Shown here in pieces: positions 25,161 to 32,838 of a stretch of DNA of 64,000 bases (positions within the stretch are counted from its first letter, which is position 1; every line of letters begins with the position of its first letter). Below the pieces are notes generated by a model. The model ran no database searches and was not told where the DNA came from. It was given only the letters and a program-made list of their open reading frames with translations. Source of the stretch: an uncultured Clostridia bacterium (GTDB taxonomy: Bacteria; Bacillota; Clostridia; Lachnospirales; Lachnospiraceae); contig CALBKM010000028.1 in assembly GCA_937895705.1 (NCBI GenBank), positions 66,569 to 130,568 of the forward strand. Reading direction: 5' to 3'. The position numbers were made by a program, and so were the translations under genes.

Positions 25161-27155
25161 CTATTCTTTTACAAATTCAACCGAATGCAAATTATACTTC
25201 AATTTTTTTGCAAGCTCATCCCATGGCATATTTTTCCAGATCGGCATATACATTGAAAGACCGATATGACATGTTCTCTCGCTCATTTCATGCGAATCTC
25301 CGGATACCAACTCCGTTGCCTTCAGCAATCGGCCGTCTTCCCCATACTCATATACAATCAATTTAAAACGAGTATCCTTCATGGTAAGCGTATAGGTTTC
25401 CGATACATTGATTTGATAACATGTTTGCGTACTGAAATATCCTTCTTTCGGTTCAAACGTACCGTTTGCATTATATGCTCCCTCACCCCATAAATTATAA
25501 TCACATAAATTTACTCCTTCCAAACTATTATAATTACATTCACCTCGCTCATATGGATCTTCTTCCGCTTCAGTTTCGGTCACTCCTTCCAGCGTAAATT
25601 CGACCGAATGCAAATCATATTTCATTTTTTTTGCCAACTCATCATATGGCAATGTCTTCCATATCGGCATATACATAGAAAGTCCTACCCGGCAGGTTGC
25701 TGCGCTCATCTCATGCATATCACCGGATTCCAATTCCGTTTTTTTAATCAAACTTCCGTCCTCGGAATACTCAAACACTTCCATCCTAAACCGGGTATCC
25801 TTCATAACCAAACGGTATAAACCGCATGCCCGGACCGAATAACATTCCATAGTACTAAAATACCCGGCCTCAGTACAGATTGTACTGTTCTCTGTATACT
25901 CCCCTTCACACCAAAGATTATAATCACTTAAATTTACAGTTCCAAGCTCCCCTTCTCCCAATGTCGGATTATATACATTCTCCGGTTCATTCTCAGTACT
26001 GCCTTCCTCATCTCCCTCTGTAGAGCCTTCCGGTATTGTATCGTCTCCCACGATTCCGTCAACCTCTGTTTCAACCTCGTCCTCTGTCACACCGGTCCCC
26101 ACTTCGGAAATCTTCTTGATCCGTGTCGTTCCACCTTCTGTATAGGTTAATTCCGTTCCTTCCATATCCACCACGGCCAATGTTACACCGGAATATTTCA
26201 CTACCGTCTCATAGCCGTTTCCGTCCGCATCCGCACGAGCGATATTTTTAGTAACAGGGTCTACAAAATACCACAAGCCATCCTCAAAGGCCATTTTCCC
26301 AACTACATCGTGCATAAACCAGTCGGAATACTTTGCTGATACAGATTTTGGTGCGCCATACTCACATGCCATATCCGTGCCGTGACTGTTATTTCCTCCC
26401 GCCATAAATTCCGCATCATTCCGCAGTAAAAACTGTCTTCCCGTCTGTCCTTTTATCGCACTTCTTGTATCGTCCCAGGTTGGATCCAAGTGATACCATT
26501 CTCCGTCCAGTTTCACATAGCTCCATGCATGGTTTACCGAATCACTGATTACACAATCCGTTTCAAATCCGCTTTCTTTTAACAATAAATTCAGTGCCTC
26601 AGCGTACCCTAAACATACCGCATTTTTGTCTCCCAGTGCTCCTCCGAGAGAATACCTCTGATCTCCCGCATTCTTGTTATATGTAACTAGTTCCACTATA
26701 GCATCATGGAGATAAATCACCTTGTCCAAATCGTCCATTTCCGGTTCGATTCCGGCTAAAATGGCATCTGCATTTTCGTTCACCCGCTTATACCGATCCA
26801 ATACCTCAAAATCTTCCGTTACAAGCTTTATGGTCATTACCCTGTTTCCGAGAGAATACGCTTTCATTTTTGTGAAATGCTCATAAGAACCTATCATTCT
26901 CTCATGTTCACCACGCTGTAATTCCTCGTATATTTCGTCAAACTCACTTGTTTTTAAAGAATAACTAAGCACATTATGACCGGAGGTGTCCGCAGAATAA
27001 AAAATGTCAATCATCATCTGCTTTACTTTCTCCTTTTGTGCCTCTGTGGCCGCTTCCGCTTTTACGGGTACGGTCCCCAATACCATTACCGCAGACAACA
27101 GTAACGCCCCGACTATTGCCTTCCTCATCTTTTTTACTCTTTTACCTTCTCTCAT
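25161..27155 (-). CDS. Secreted transglutaminase-like protein with two C-terminal repeats, c-di-GMP-controlled
   Basis: 664 residues. A Sec signal peptide (basic head, hydrophobic core near 11-30, AEA region near 33-36) directs export. The transglutaminase-core triad is present: Cys181 in NAVCLGYAEA, His209 in VNHAWSY, Asp224 in HLDPTWDD. An acidic Glu/Thr/Gly linker follows, then two copies of a ~110-residue module, each with DYNLW, FST.C., MKDTRF, SGD.HEMS and SMYMPIWK. These could bind wall or polysaccharide; this is inference. ATG 27155 has AAAGGAG. A c-di-GMP-I riboswitch and terminator precede it. Confidence 0.8.
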   Translation of the reverse strand: MREGKRVKKMRKAIVGALLLSAVMVLGTVPVKAEAATEAQKEKVKQMMIDIFYSADTSGHNVLSYSLKTSEFDEIYEELQRGEHERMIGSYEHFTKMKAYSLGNRVMTIKLVTEDFEVLDRYKRVNENADAILAGIEPEMDDLDKVIYLHDAIVELVTYNKNAGDQRYSLGGALGDKNAVCLGYAEALNLLLKESGFETDCVISDSVNHAWSYVKLDGEWYHLDPTWDDTRSAIKGQTGRQFLLRNDAEFMAGGNNSHGTDMACEYGAPKSVSAKYSDWFMHDVVGKMAFEDGLWYFVDPVTKNIARADADGNGYETVVKYSGVTLAVVDMEGTELTYTEGGTTRIKKISEVGTGVTEDEVETEVDGIVGDDTIPEGSTEGDEEGSTENEPENVYNPTLGEGELGTVNLSDYNLWCEGEYTENSTICTEAGYFSTMECYSVRACGLYRLVMKDTRFRMEVFEYSEDGSLIKKTELESGDMHEMSAATCRVGLSMYMPIWKTLPYDELAKKMKYDLHSVEFTLEGVTETEAEEDPYERGECNYNSLEGVNLCDYNLWGEGAYNANGTFEPKEGYFSTQTCYQINVSETYTLTMKDTRFKLIVYEYGEDGRLLKATELVSGDSHEMSERTCHIGLSMYMPIWKNMPWDELAKKLKYNLHSVEFVKE

Positions 27156-27201
27156 TTGTGTTCTCCTTTCCGTGTTTGAAAACATTTCAGAAGAATAAAA
27201 A

Positions 27202-27236
27202 ATCTCACCTTAGCTTTACAACAGCAAAAGTGAGAC
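27202..27236 (-). terminator. Expression-platform terminator of the c-di-GMP riboswitch
   Basis: Minus strand: GTCTCACTTTTGC pairs with GCTAAGGTGAGAT around a 9-nt loop, followed by TTTTTATTC. It begins about 10 nt after the aptamer and ends about 46 nt before the ATG. Confidence 0.8.
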
Positions 27237-27246
27237 TCCCCCAAAA

Positions 27247-27335
27247 CTTTTCGGTAACCAGACTGCCATAGTAAATACCTTAGGCCCTCAGCTTTGCGTC
27301 CTTGCCTTTAGACAAGTTTGCCGTTTCGATGTATC
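27247..27335 (-). promoter_or_regulatory. c-di-GMP-I (GEMM-I) riboswitch aptamer
   Basis: The minus strand carries the GEMM-I landmarks in order: GGCAAAC, a stem with a small loop, GGACGCAAAGC, GGGCCTAAGG, TATGGCAG and GGTTACCGAA. The 11-nt tetraloop receptor (CCTAAG...TATGG) is intact, but the docking loop reads TAAA rather than GAAA. Controls the transglutaminase-like gene. Confidence 0.9.
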
Positions 27336-27419
27336 ATTATCATAGATTTATTCTACTATATTTTGGCAGAAAAATATATAGGAATTCCGTCCTATTTTCG
27401 CGCAACTCTATCTATTTAT

Positions 27420-27448
27420 AAAAAGAGCGGCAAATTGCCGCTCTTTTT
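27420..27448 (-). terminator. Rho-independent terminator after the MBOAT gene
   Basis: Perfect GAGCGGC/GCCGCTC stem with flanking A5/T5, 17 nt after the MBOAT stop; symmetric, so it could also work on the plus strand. Confidence 0.85.
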
Positions 27449-27464
27449 ATAAACACAAAATCCG

Positions 27465-28871
27465 CTAAAATTGCGCATAAATGAACGCACTGTTACCGAT
27501 ATAGGCAAAGCATACAACCAGCAACAGAAACAGACATACAATGACTTTATTTCCGAAGTGCGACAAATCCAACGGCTTCCAGATATGATTCCCTCTGTTT
27601 TTTAACAGCGCAATCAGCTCTACCGCCAAAAGCAAAACCGCAAAAATCACAGTAAACACATACACATAATCTACACCGTCGCTCCATGTAACAATGCGTT
27701 TCAATACCCGCAACGACTGTCCGAAGTCGTTTAAACGGAACGGAATCCACAAAACCGATACCGAAACAAACATAGCAAGCACGGAAATTCCTCCGAGAAA
27801 TTTTGACCCCTTCTTATCCCATCCGAACTTCTTTTTCAGATCCGCAAATCCTTTATGGAGTACAGAGGCCACCGCATGCATTGCCCCCCAAACCACAAAA
27901 GCCCAGCTGGCACCGTGCCAAAGGCCGCTTAACAGCATGGTAATAAACAGGTTCAGATAGGTACGCACCCTTCCTTTTCTGCTACCGCCCAGCGGAATAT
28001 AGACATAATCCCGAAACCAGGAGGACAGACTGATATGCCATCTGCGCCAGAAATCGGAAGGATTCTTTGCCAGATACGGCAAGTTAAAGTTTGCACCCAA
28101 ATCAAAGCCCAGAATATAAGCCACACCGATTGCCATATCGGAATATCCGGAAAAATCATAGTAAATCTGTAAGGAATATGCTAACACCGTTAACAACAGG
28201 CTCAACCCGCTATAAGCATCCGGTGCCGCATACACTGCGTTTACCGCCACACCCAGCCGGTCCGCAATCACCGTTTTTTTAAATGCACCCATCAAAAAAC
28301 GTTGTGCCCCCGAGGACAATCGCTCCCAAGTAATCTTATGATGCACCTTTACCTGCGGCAGGAAATCATGAGCCTTCACAATCGGTCCCGACACAATCTG
28401 CGGAAAGAATCCGATATAAAGCATAACAGGCAAAACAGACACCTCCGCCTCAATCTTTCCTGTATAAACGTCCGCCAGATAACTGATGGACTGGAAAATA
28501 TAAAAGGATATCCCAATCGGAAGAATCATATGTAACACCGTGTACTCCATTCCCAAAAGAGAACCGAAGCTTTCAGCAAAAAAATTGTAGTACTTAAACA
28601 ATCCCAGTACCAATACATCTGCAATTACTCCGCTCACCAGATAACGCTTCGCTTTCCCGGATTGCAATTCCCTTCCGATTCCTTTTCCCAAAACCCACAT
28701 CAACACCGAAACGCCGATAAGCAATCCCAAAAATCGTACATCACCCAAGGCATAAAACACGTAACTCGCAAGTAAGAGAAGCACATTTTGCTGCCTGACA
28801 TTTCGCGTAAATCTGAGACCGATCAGAAGCACGGCAAAAAAAGCAAAAAAACCGAGACTCAAATAATTCAT
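27465..28871 (-). CDS. MBOAT-family O-acyltransferase (AlgI/DltB type)
   Basis: 468 residues with about ten membrane segments. The MBOAT hallmarks are present: DFWRRWHISLSSWFRDYVYIPLGG near residue 262-285 (cited in part) and the invariant His in LLSGLWHGASW near residue 315. These proteins move acyl groups across the membrane for acetylation of surface glycans. ATG 28871 shares a base with the stop of the SGNH gene (TGATG), so the two are translationally coupled and act as an AlgI/AlgJ-like or PatA/PatB-like pair. Confidence 0.88.
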   Translation of the reverse strand: MNYLSLGFFAFFAVLLIGLRFTRNVRQQNVLLLLASYVFYALGDVRFLGLLIGVSVLMWVLGKGIGRELQSGKAKRYLVSGVIADVLVLGLFKYYNFFAESFGSLLGMEYTVLHMILPIGISFYIFQSISYLADVYTGKIEAEVSVLPVMLYIGFFPQIVSGPIVKAHDFLPQVKVHHKITWERLSSGAQRFLMGAFKKTVIADRLGVAVNAVYAAPDAYSGLSLLLTVLAYSLQIYYDFSGYSDMAIGVAYILGFDLGANFNLPYLAKNPSDFWRRWHISLSSWFRDYVYIPLGGSRKGRVRTYLNLFITMLLSGLWHGASWAFVVWGAMHAVASVLHKGFADLKKKFGWDKKGSKFLGGISVLAMFVSVSVLWIPFRLNDFGQSLRVLKRIVTWSDGVDYVYVFTVIFAVLLLAVELIALLKNRGNHIWKPLDLSHFGNKVIVCLFLLLVVCFAYIGNSAFIYAQF

Positions 28872-29890
28872 CACTGCTCCTCCTTTAACACTTTGTACAA
28901 TTCCTCCGCAATCACCCTATGACCGTCTGCGCTCAAATGTCCTGTCCCCATCGTGGTATTGGAAAAGCCGTACGGAACCGCATAATCCTCTTCATACGCC
29001 TGTAAAAAGGCTTCCGAAACATCAACAAATAAAATATTATTCGCCTCACAAGCCGCCCGAAACATCGGAGTGGTTTCCTGCTCGGTAATCTCCAACACTC
29101 CGTTCTCCGTTAAAGAAACCATCGGATGATACATAATCACAAGTTTTCCCGCATATTGAGAACGGATCAATTCCAATGCTTTGTTCAAACTTTCTTCCTG
29201 TAAGGAATCGATTACCGGCTCATCCTCTGTATTTCTATCCGTGGCATTCACGCCCTTCATGGCAGCTAACTGACTTTTCAGAATTGTATAGAACGGCAAT
29301 GCTTCTTTTATCAACATTTTAATCTTTTGAGTTCCTGACATGCTTTCTTCAATCACACTGCCCCTTTGGCTTTCATCATACCCATGCTGCTCGCAGGCCG
29401 CCGCCAGCTCCTTTACGGTAAAATCCGTATTTCCTGTCTCGATTACAATCGTTCCCGCATCCGGAAATTCCTGCGTTACCGCATAAAAATCATTAATAAT
29501 TCCCGGCAGAAACTTTGCATCCTGAGAACAATTGTAGACTGCAAGCCTCTCCTCGGATTCTGCCAACATTTCATTTAACAAATCCGTATAACGTTCTCCG
29601 AAGCGGACCTCCTTTCCCTGGGTATAAGAAGCCCCCAACACAAGGCAATACTCCTCCTGTTTCGGCAAATCGGCGTTCAAATACCCATCTTTGTCCACAT
29701 GATATACGCCTCTTCCTTCCGTTCCCATAATCAACGTACTGCCCGGACGCCAAATGGCATTGGTTGCGGATTCGGTTCTCTCTATCCATCCTGCCGGTTT
29801 ATGATAAAAACACAACAAAACATTACAAATAAAAACAGCCAAAAAAGCCGCTGCTATCCACTGCACGATCTGTCGTACATAGTTTCTCAT
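28871..29890 (-). CDS. Membrane-anchored SGNH-hydrolase-like O-acetylation partner
   Basis: 339 residues. One N-terminal membrane anchor near residues 8-30, the rest external. The SGNH-type nucleophile block reads VLGASYTQG near residue 85, and the C-terminal catalytic Asp/His region reads GHLSADGH near residue 322. Together with the MBOAT gene it should O-acetylate an extracellular glycan. ATG 29890 follows GGAGGA; a longer frame to 29914 is not favoured. Confidence 0.8.
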   Translation of the reverse strand: MRNYVRQIVQWIAAAFLAVFICNVLLCFYHKPAGWIERTESATNAIWRPGSTLIMGTEGRGVYHVDKDGYLNADLPKQEEYCLVLGASYTQGKEVRFGERYTDLLNEMLAESEERLAVYNCSQDAKFLPGIINDFYAVTQEFPDAGTIVIETGNTDFTVKELAAACEQHGYDESQRGSVIEESMSGTQKIKMLIKEALPFYTILKSQLAAMKGVNATDRNTEDEPVIDSLQEESLNKALELIRSQYAGKLVIMYHPMVSLTENGVLEITEQETTPMFRAACEANNILFVDVSEAFLQAYEEDYAVPYGFSNTTMGTGHLSADGHRVIAEELYKVLKEEQ

Positions 29891-29926
29891 ATCGAGTCTT
29901 CCTCCGTAACACAATTATTCCGCTCT

Positions 29927-29956
29927 ATTATACTATATCATCATCTTAATTAGCAA
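29927..29956 (-). promoter_or_regulatory. Promoter of the SGNH/MBOAT operon
   Basis: TTGCTA at 29956..29951 and TATAAT at 29932..29927, 18-bp spacer. Confidence 0.6.
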
Positions 29957-30022
29957 GCCCGCTTCAAACTTACGAATCAAAAATAAGTTACTCCGATATC
30001 CTCCTTTTTGAATTACACCTCT

Positions 30023-30051
30023 TGTATAAATCAAACAAATATATTATACTT
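30023..30051 (+). promoter_or_regulatory. Promoter of the nucleotidyltransferase gene
   Basis: TTGTAT at 30023-30028, 17-bp spacer, TATACT at 30046-30051. Divergent from the SGNH promoter. Confidence 0.65.
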
Positions 30052-30098
30052 ACCTTAAGTATTTTCAACTCATTTCCCGATTTGTATAGGAGGCACTC

Positions 30099-31343
30099 AT
30101 GAAACCGCTGTATGAAGCCATCTTCACTCTTACAAAAGCAGCAATTCTCCGTCAGCAACCGGATTCCGTATGCGGAATTGACGACTGGCAGGAATTGTTT
30201 CTTTTGTTGCGTAGCGGAAAGCTCCAGGGTGTCACCTATAAAACGGTTTCTTCTCTCCCGGAAGCCAAAAACGCTCCGGAACATTTTCTCACGGCTTGGA
30301 AAACTACTGTATTTCAAAACGGTATGAAGCAGCTTTCTTCCACTCAAGAGGTCCGTTTCGTCTTACAACGCGCCACAGAGCGAGGTCTGGCCCCTGTTCT
30401 TTTTAAAGGACTGGTTCTCGCCGCCCTGTACCCGGAACCTTCCATGCGTTTTAGCAGCGATGCGGATATTTATATCCCAACAGAGCAGCGCCTCTCCATG
30501 GAACAACTGTTGACTTCTCTGGGCTATGCTCTCATTCCGGAAGCTTCCAAAGAGCATGTCCCGGTATACCGCATCAACACCGGAAACCGTTGCCTTACCA
30601 TCGAACTTCACGATTGCCTTTGGGAAGATTATACCGGTACACAGGCTAATATTTTAGACTCTCTGCATCTGACTGCTCCGGATACATTCATTACGCAGTC
30701 CCCGTTTGGATTTCCTATTCTCACTTTGGGCCATACGGAACATTTAATCTATCAGATTTTCCACATGGCCAAGCACTTTGCTTTTGAGGGTCTGCGCTTA
30801 CGCTTTTTAACCGATTTAACTTTATTTGTTAATGCCTATAAGAATGAAGTCGACTTTGTACGATTTTGGGATACTATGGAAAAACTCGGTTATTCTTCTT
30901 TTGCACTCGCTTTACTAAATATATGTTACTGTCATTTGGGACTGACAGAAGGCATTCTAACACCACAGCAAAAAAAGAAAACCGTAAATGAAATGGTTAC
31001 GGAAGATATTCTTTTAGTCGGGAAAGTAACCGCATACAAAGTAGAAAACTGGGCTTCCACCGACTTACTTGCTTCATACTTTATGAGAGATCGCGGCGCA
31101 TCTTCCGGCACCCAACACAAGTTGGAAATTTTCTTCCCTATGCCATCCGCTCTCAAAGATAAATTTTCATATGCAAGAAAATGCCCGCTTCTTTTGCCGG
31201 TTGCATGGATTCACCGTTTCTTCAGTGCCTTTCTTTATTCTATGCAATGCAAAAAGAACAATCAATCCGCATCGGACGTACTATCCAATGCGGAATATCG
31301 ACTGGCTCTTATGAAATCTGTGGGATTGGTCGACACAAAATAA
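30099..31343 (+). CDS. NTP_transf_5-type nucleotidyltransferase, lasso-associated
   Basis: 414 residues. Motif LFKGLVLAALYPEPSMR at residues 101-117 followed by SDADIYI at 120-126, with Asp121 and Asp123 as metal ligands, marks the PF14907-type nucleotidyltransferases. Such genes recur in Firmicutes lasso-peptide clusters, where their exact reaction is not settled; modification of the peptide tail is a common suggestion. The gene lies about 1 kb from the lasso B2 gene, on the opposite strand, with its own promoter and terminator. ATG at 30099 follows AGGAGG. A role on some other substrate remains possible. Confidence 0.75.
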   Translation: MKPLYEAIFTLTKAAILRQQPDSVCGIDDWQELFLLLRSGKLQGVTYKTVSSLPEAKNAPEHFLTAWKTTVFQNGMKQLSSTQEVRFVLQRATERGLAPVLFKGLVLAALYPEPSMRFSSDADIYIPTEQRLSMEQLLTSLGYALIPEASKEHVPVYRINTGNRCLTIELHDCLWEDYTGTQANILDSLHLTAPDTFITQSPFGFPILTLGHTEHLIYQIFHMAKHFAFEGLRLRFLTDLTLFVNAYKNEVDFVRFWDTMEKLGYSSFALALLNICYCHLGLTEGILTPQQKKKTVNEMVTEDILLVGKVTAYKVENWASTDLLASYFMRDRGASSGTQHKLEIFFPMPSALKDKFSYARKCPLLLPVAWIHRFFSAFLYSMQCKKNNQSASDVLSNAEYRLALMKSVGLVDTK

Positions 31344-31347
31344 CAAA

Positions 31348-31392
31348 AATCCTTCCCGAATCATAACCATATATTCCGACTCGGGAAGGATT
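31348..31392. terminator. Bidirectional terminator
   Basis: Arms AATCCTTCCCGA / TCGGGAAGGATT with T runs on both sides, between the convergent nucleotidyltransferase gene and the last gene of the exopolysaccharide operon. Confidence 0.88.
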
Positions 31393-31396
31393 CTTT

Positions 31397-32353
31397 TTAC
31401 TGTAACAAAGCTACCAACCGATGATACAACGGCAGACTTATTACTGCCACCAGATTCTTTAGTCTTCTGGCAAACAACAACTTCGTTGCATACCTCTGTC
31501 CGAAGTAGCTCCTTCGCAATTTCTTTTGTATTCTTTTCCGTGTTTCCTTTGTTTGCATCTGAAAATAGTCATAGGTTCCGTACATATGTACCTGGTGTTG
31601 GATAATTAATTCTTTTATTCCCACCTTTTCATAAAACTTCTCGCGTTGCTCCATCATCTCCAAATAAACCGGTGCGTATTTCTCTTTCTTTTGTGCAGTG
31701 ATGCTTCCTTCTCTTTTTCTATAGACATATAAACACTCGTTTATCAAAGCAACCTTTTTACACGAGTAAAACACTTCCGGCATCACAAACGCATCCTCAT
31801 AAACCTTTCCTTCCGGGAAACGCAACGTCTCCCATATATTTTTTCGATATATTTTATTCCATACCACAGTATACGCTTCTTGTATCACTCCGCCCTGTTC
31901 CAAAAGAAGCATTGCAGGCACACCATCCAACACTTTGTCCTGCACGGTCACTTTCTGCGTCGAACAACTTCCATCCATGTTCAAATAGATTACACCGCAA
32001 ATCACCATATCTGCCTGTTTCCGAACTGCCTCACGATATAATTTCTCTACATATGTAGGTTCCACATAATCATCACTGTCCATAAACACAAGATATTCCC
32101 CTCGGCTTGCTTCGATTCCTACGTTTCTTGCCGCGGAAAGACCTTTATTCTTCTGGTGAATCACACATATACGTCCGTCTCTTTTCGCCCATTCATCACA
32201 CATTTTCCCGCACTCATCCGGCGAACCGTCATCAACTAAAATTATTTCCATATTGGAATAAGTCTGCCTTACCAGAGATTCGACCGCATCATTCAAATAC
32301 TCTTCCACTTTATATATAGGGACAATTACAGATATCAACCCGGTCTCGTTCAT
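31397..32353 (-). CDS. Family 2 glycosyltransferase
   Basis: 318 residues. GT-A fold: SVIVPIYKVEEYL near residues 8-20, LVDDGSPDECG near 37-47, and the metal-binding MDSDDYVEP near 92-100. Adds a sugar to the lipid-linked repeat unit on the cytoplasmic face; donor unknown. Last gene of the long exopolysaccharide operon, 31 nt after the lasso B2 gene, ending at a bidirectional terminator. Confidence 0.85.
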   Translation of the reverse strand: MNETGLISVIVPIYKVEEYLNDAVESLVRQTYSNMEIILVDDGSPDECGKMCDEWAKRDGRICVIHQKNKGLSAARNVGIEASRGEYLVFMDSDDYVEPTYVEKLYREAVRKQADMVICGVIYLNMDGSCSTQKVTVQDKVLDGVPAMLLLEQGGVIQEAYTVVWNKIYRKNIWETLRFPEGKVYEDAFVMPEVFYSCKKVALINECLYVYRKREGSITAQKKEKYAPVYLEMMEQREKFYEKVGIKELIIQHQVHMYGTYDYFQMQTKETRKRIQKKLRRSYFGQRYATKLLFARRLKNLVAVISLPLYHRLVALLQ

Positions 32354-32384
32354 ATGCTCTTCTTATTTTCCTTTCTCTTCCAAA

Positions 32385-32813
32385 CTATGCCCTGTATTTG
32401 GCCACCATAGCGTAGCCTTCACCGTTTCCGCCGGTCACATACATCTTTCCGGTTCTTAACCATGCATGTGCCAACATCTTGCCGTCCTCGGTTTTTACTC
32501 CGAGATACAACGTGTTCGGTATATTCTTTTTCTTTAGCAGTCGTTGTGCCGTCAGAGCCCGCACCAGACATTTACTCTCCCACGGAGTTTTATCGGCGGA
32601 ACGGTTCACATAACGCGAAATCAATTTCGCATAACGATACTCCTCCGCGGTACCTTCCTCGGGAGATTCCTCTCCTTCCGTACCGAAGTTTTTTTTCAAA
32701 TACTTCATCGGAAAAAACCGAATGCGAAAGCGATACCATGCCGCACAAAGCCATACGGTAATTGTAATTTTCTTATTCGGATTTGACCTAATAAAGCCCT
32801 TTATATTTATCAT
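32385..32813 (-). CDS. Lasso leader peptidase, transglutaminase-like B2
   Basis: 142 residues, the usual B2 length. Catalytic Cys82 lies in ESKCLVRALTAQRLL, and His116 in LAHAWLR, followed by the small strand pair MYVTGG; this is the lasso B2 (Transglut_core3) pattern. B2 cuts the leader from the RRE-bound precursor. It is the only such gene in the window, yet sits 12.8 kb upstream of B1, between the beta-helix gene (25-nt gap) and a glycosyltransferase gene (31-nt gap). ATG 32813 has AAGGGA; a longer frame to 32858 would overlap the previous gene. Confidence 0.85.
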   Translation of the reverse strand: MINIKGFIRSNPNKKITITVWLCAAWYRFRIRFFPMKYLKKNFGTEGEESPEEGTAEEYRYAKLISRYVNRSADKTPWESKCLVRALTAQRLLKKKNIPNTLYLGVKTEDGKMLAHAWLRTGKMYVTGGNGEGYAMVAKYRA

Positions 32814-32838
32814 ACAAATCCCTTTCTTTACCACTTGT

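Noticed and set aside
25161..27155. The transglutaminase-like protein as a second lasso leader peptidase
   Set aside because: It has a Sec signal peptide, is 664 residues long and has a C-H-D transglutaminase core with surface modules; lasso B2 proteins are about 140-residue cytosolic proteins.
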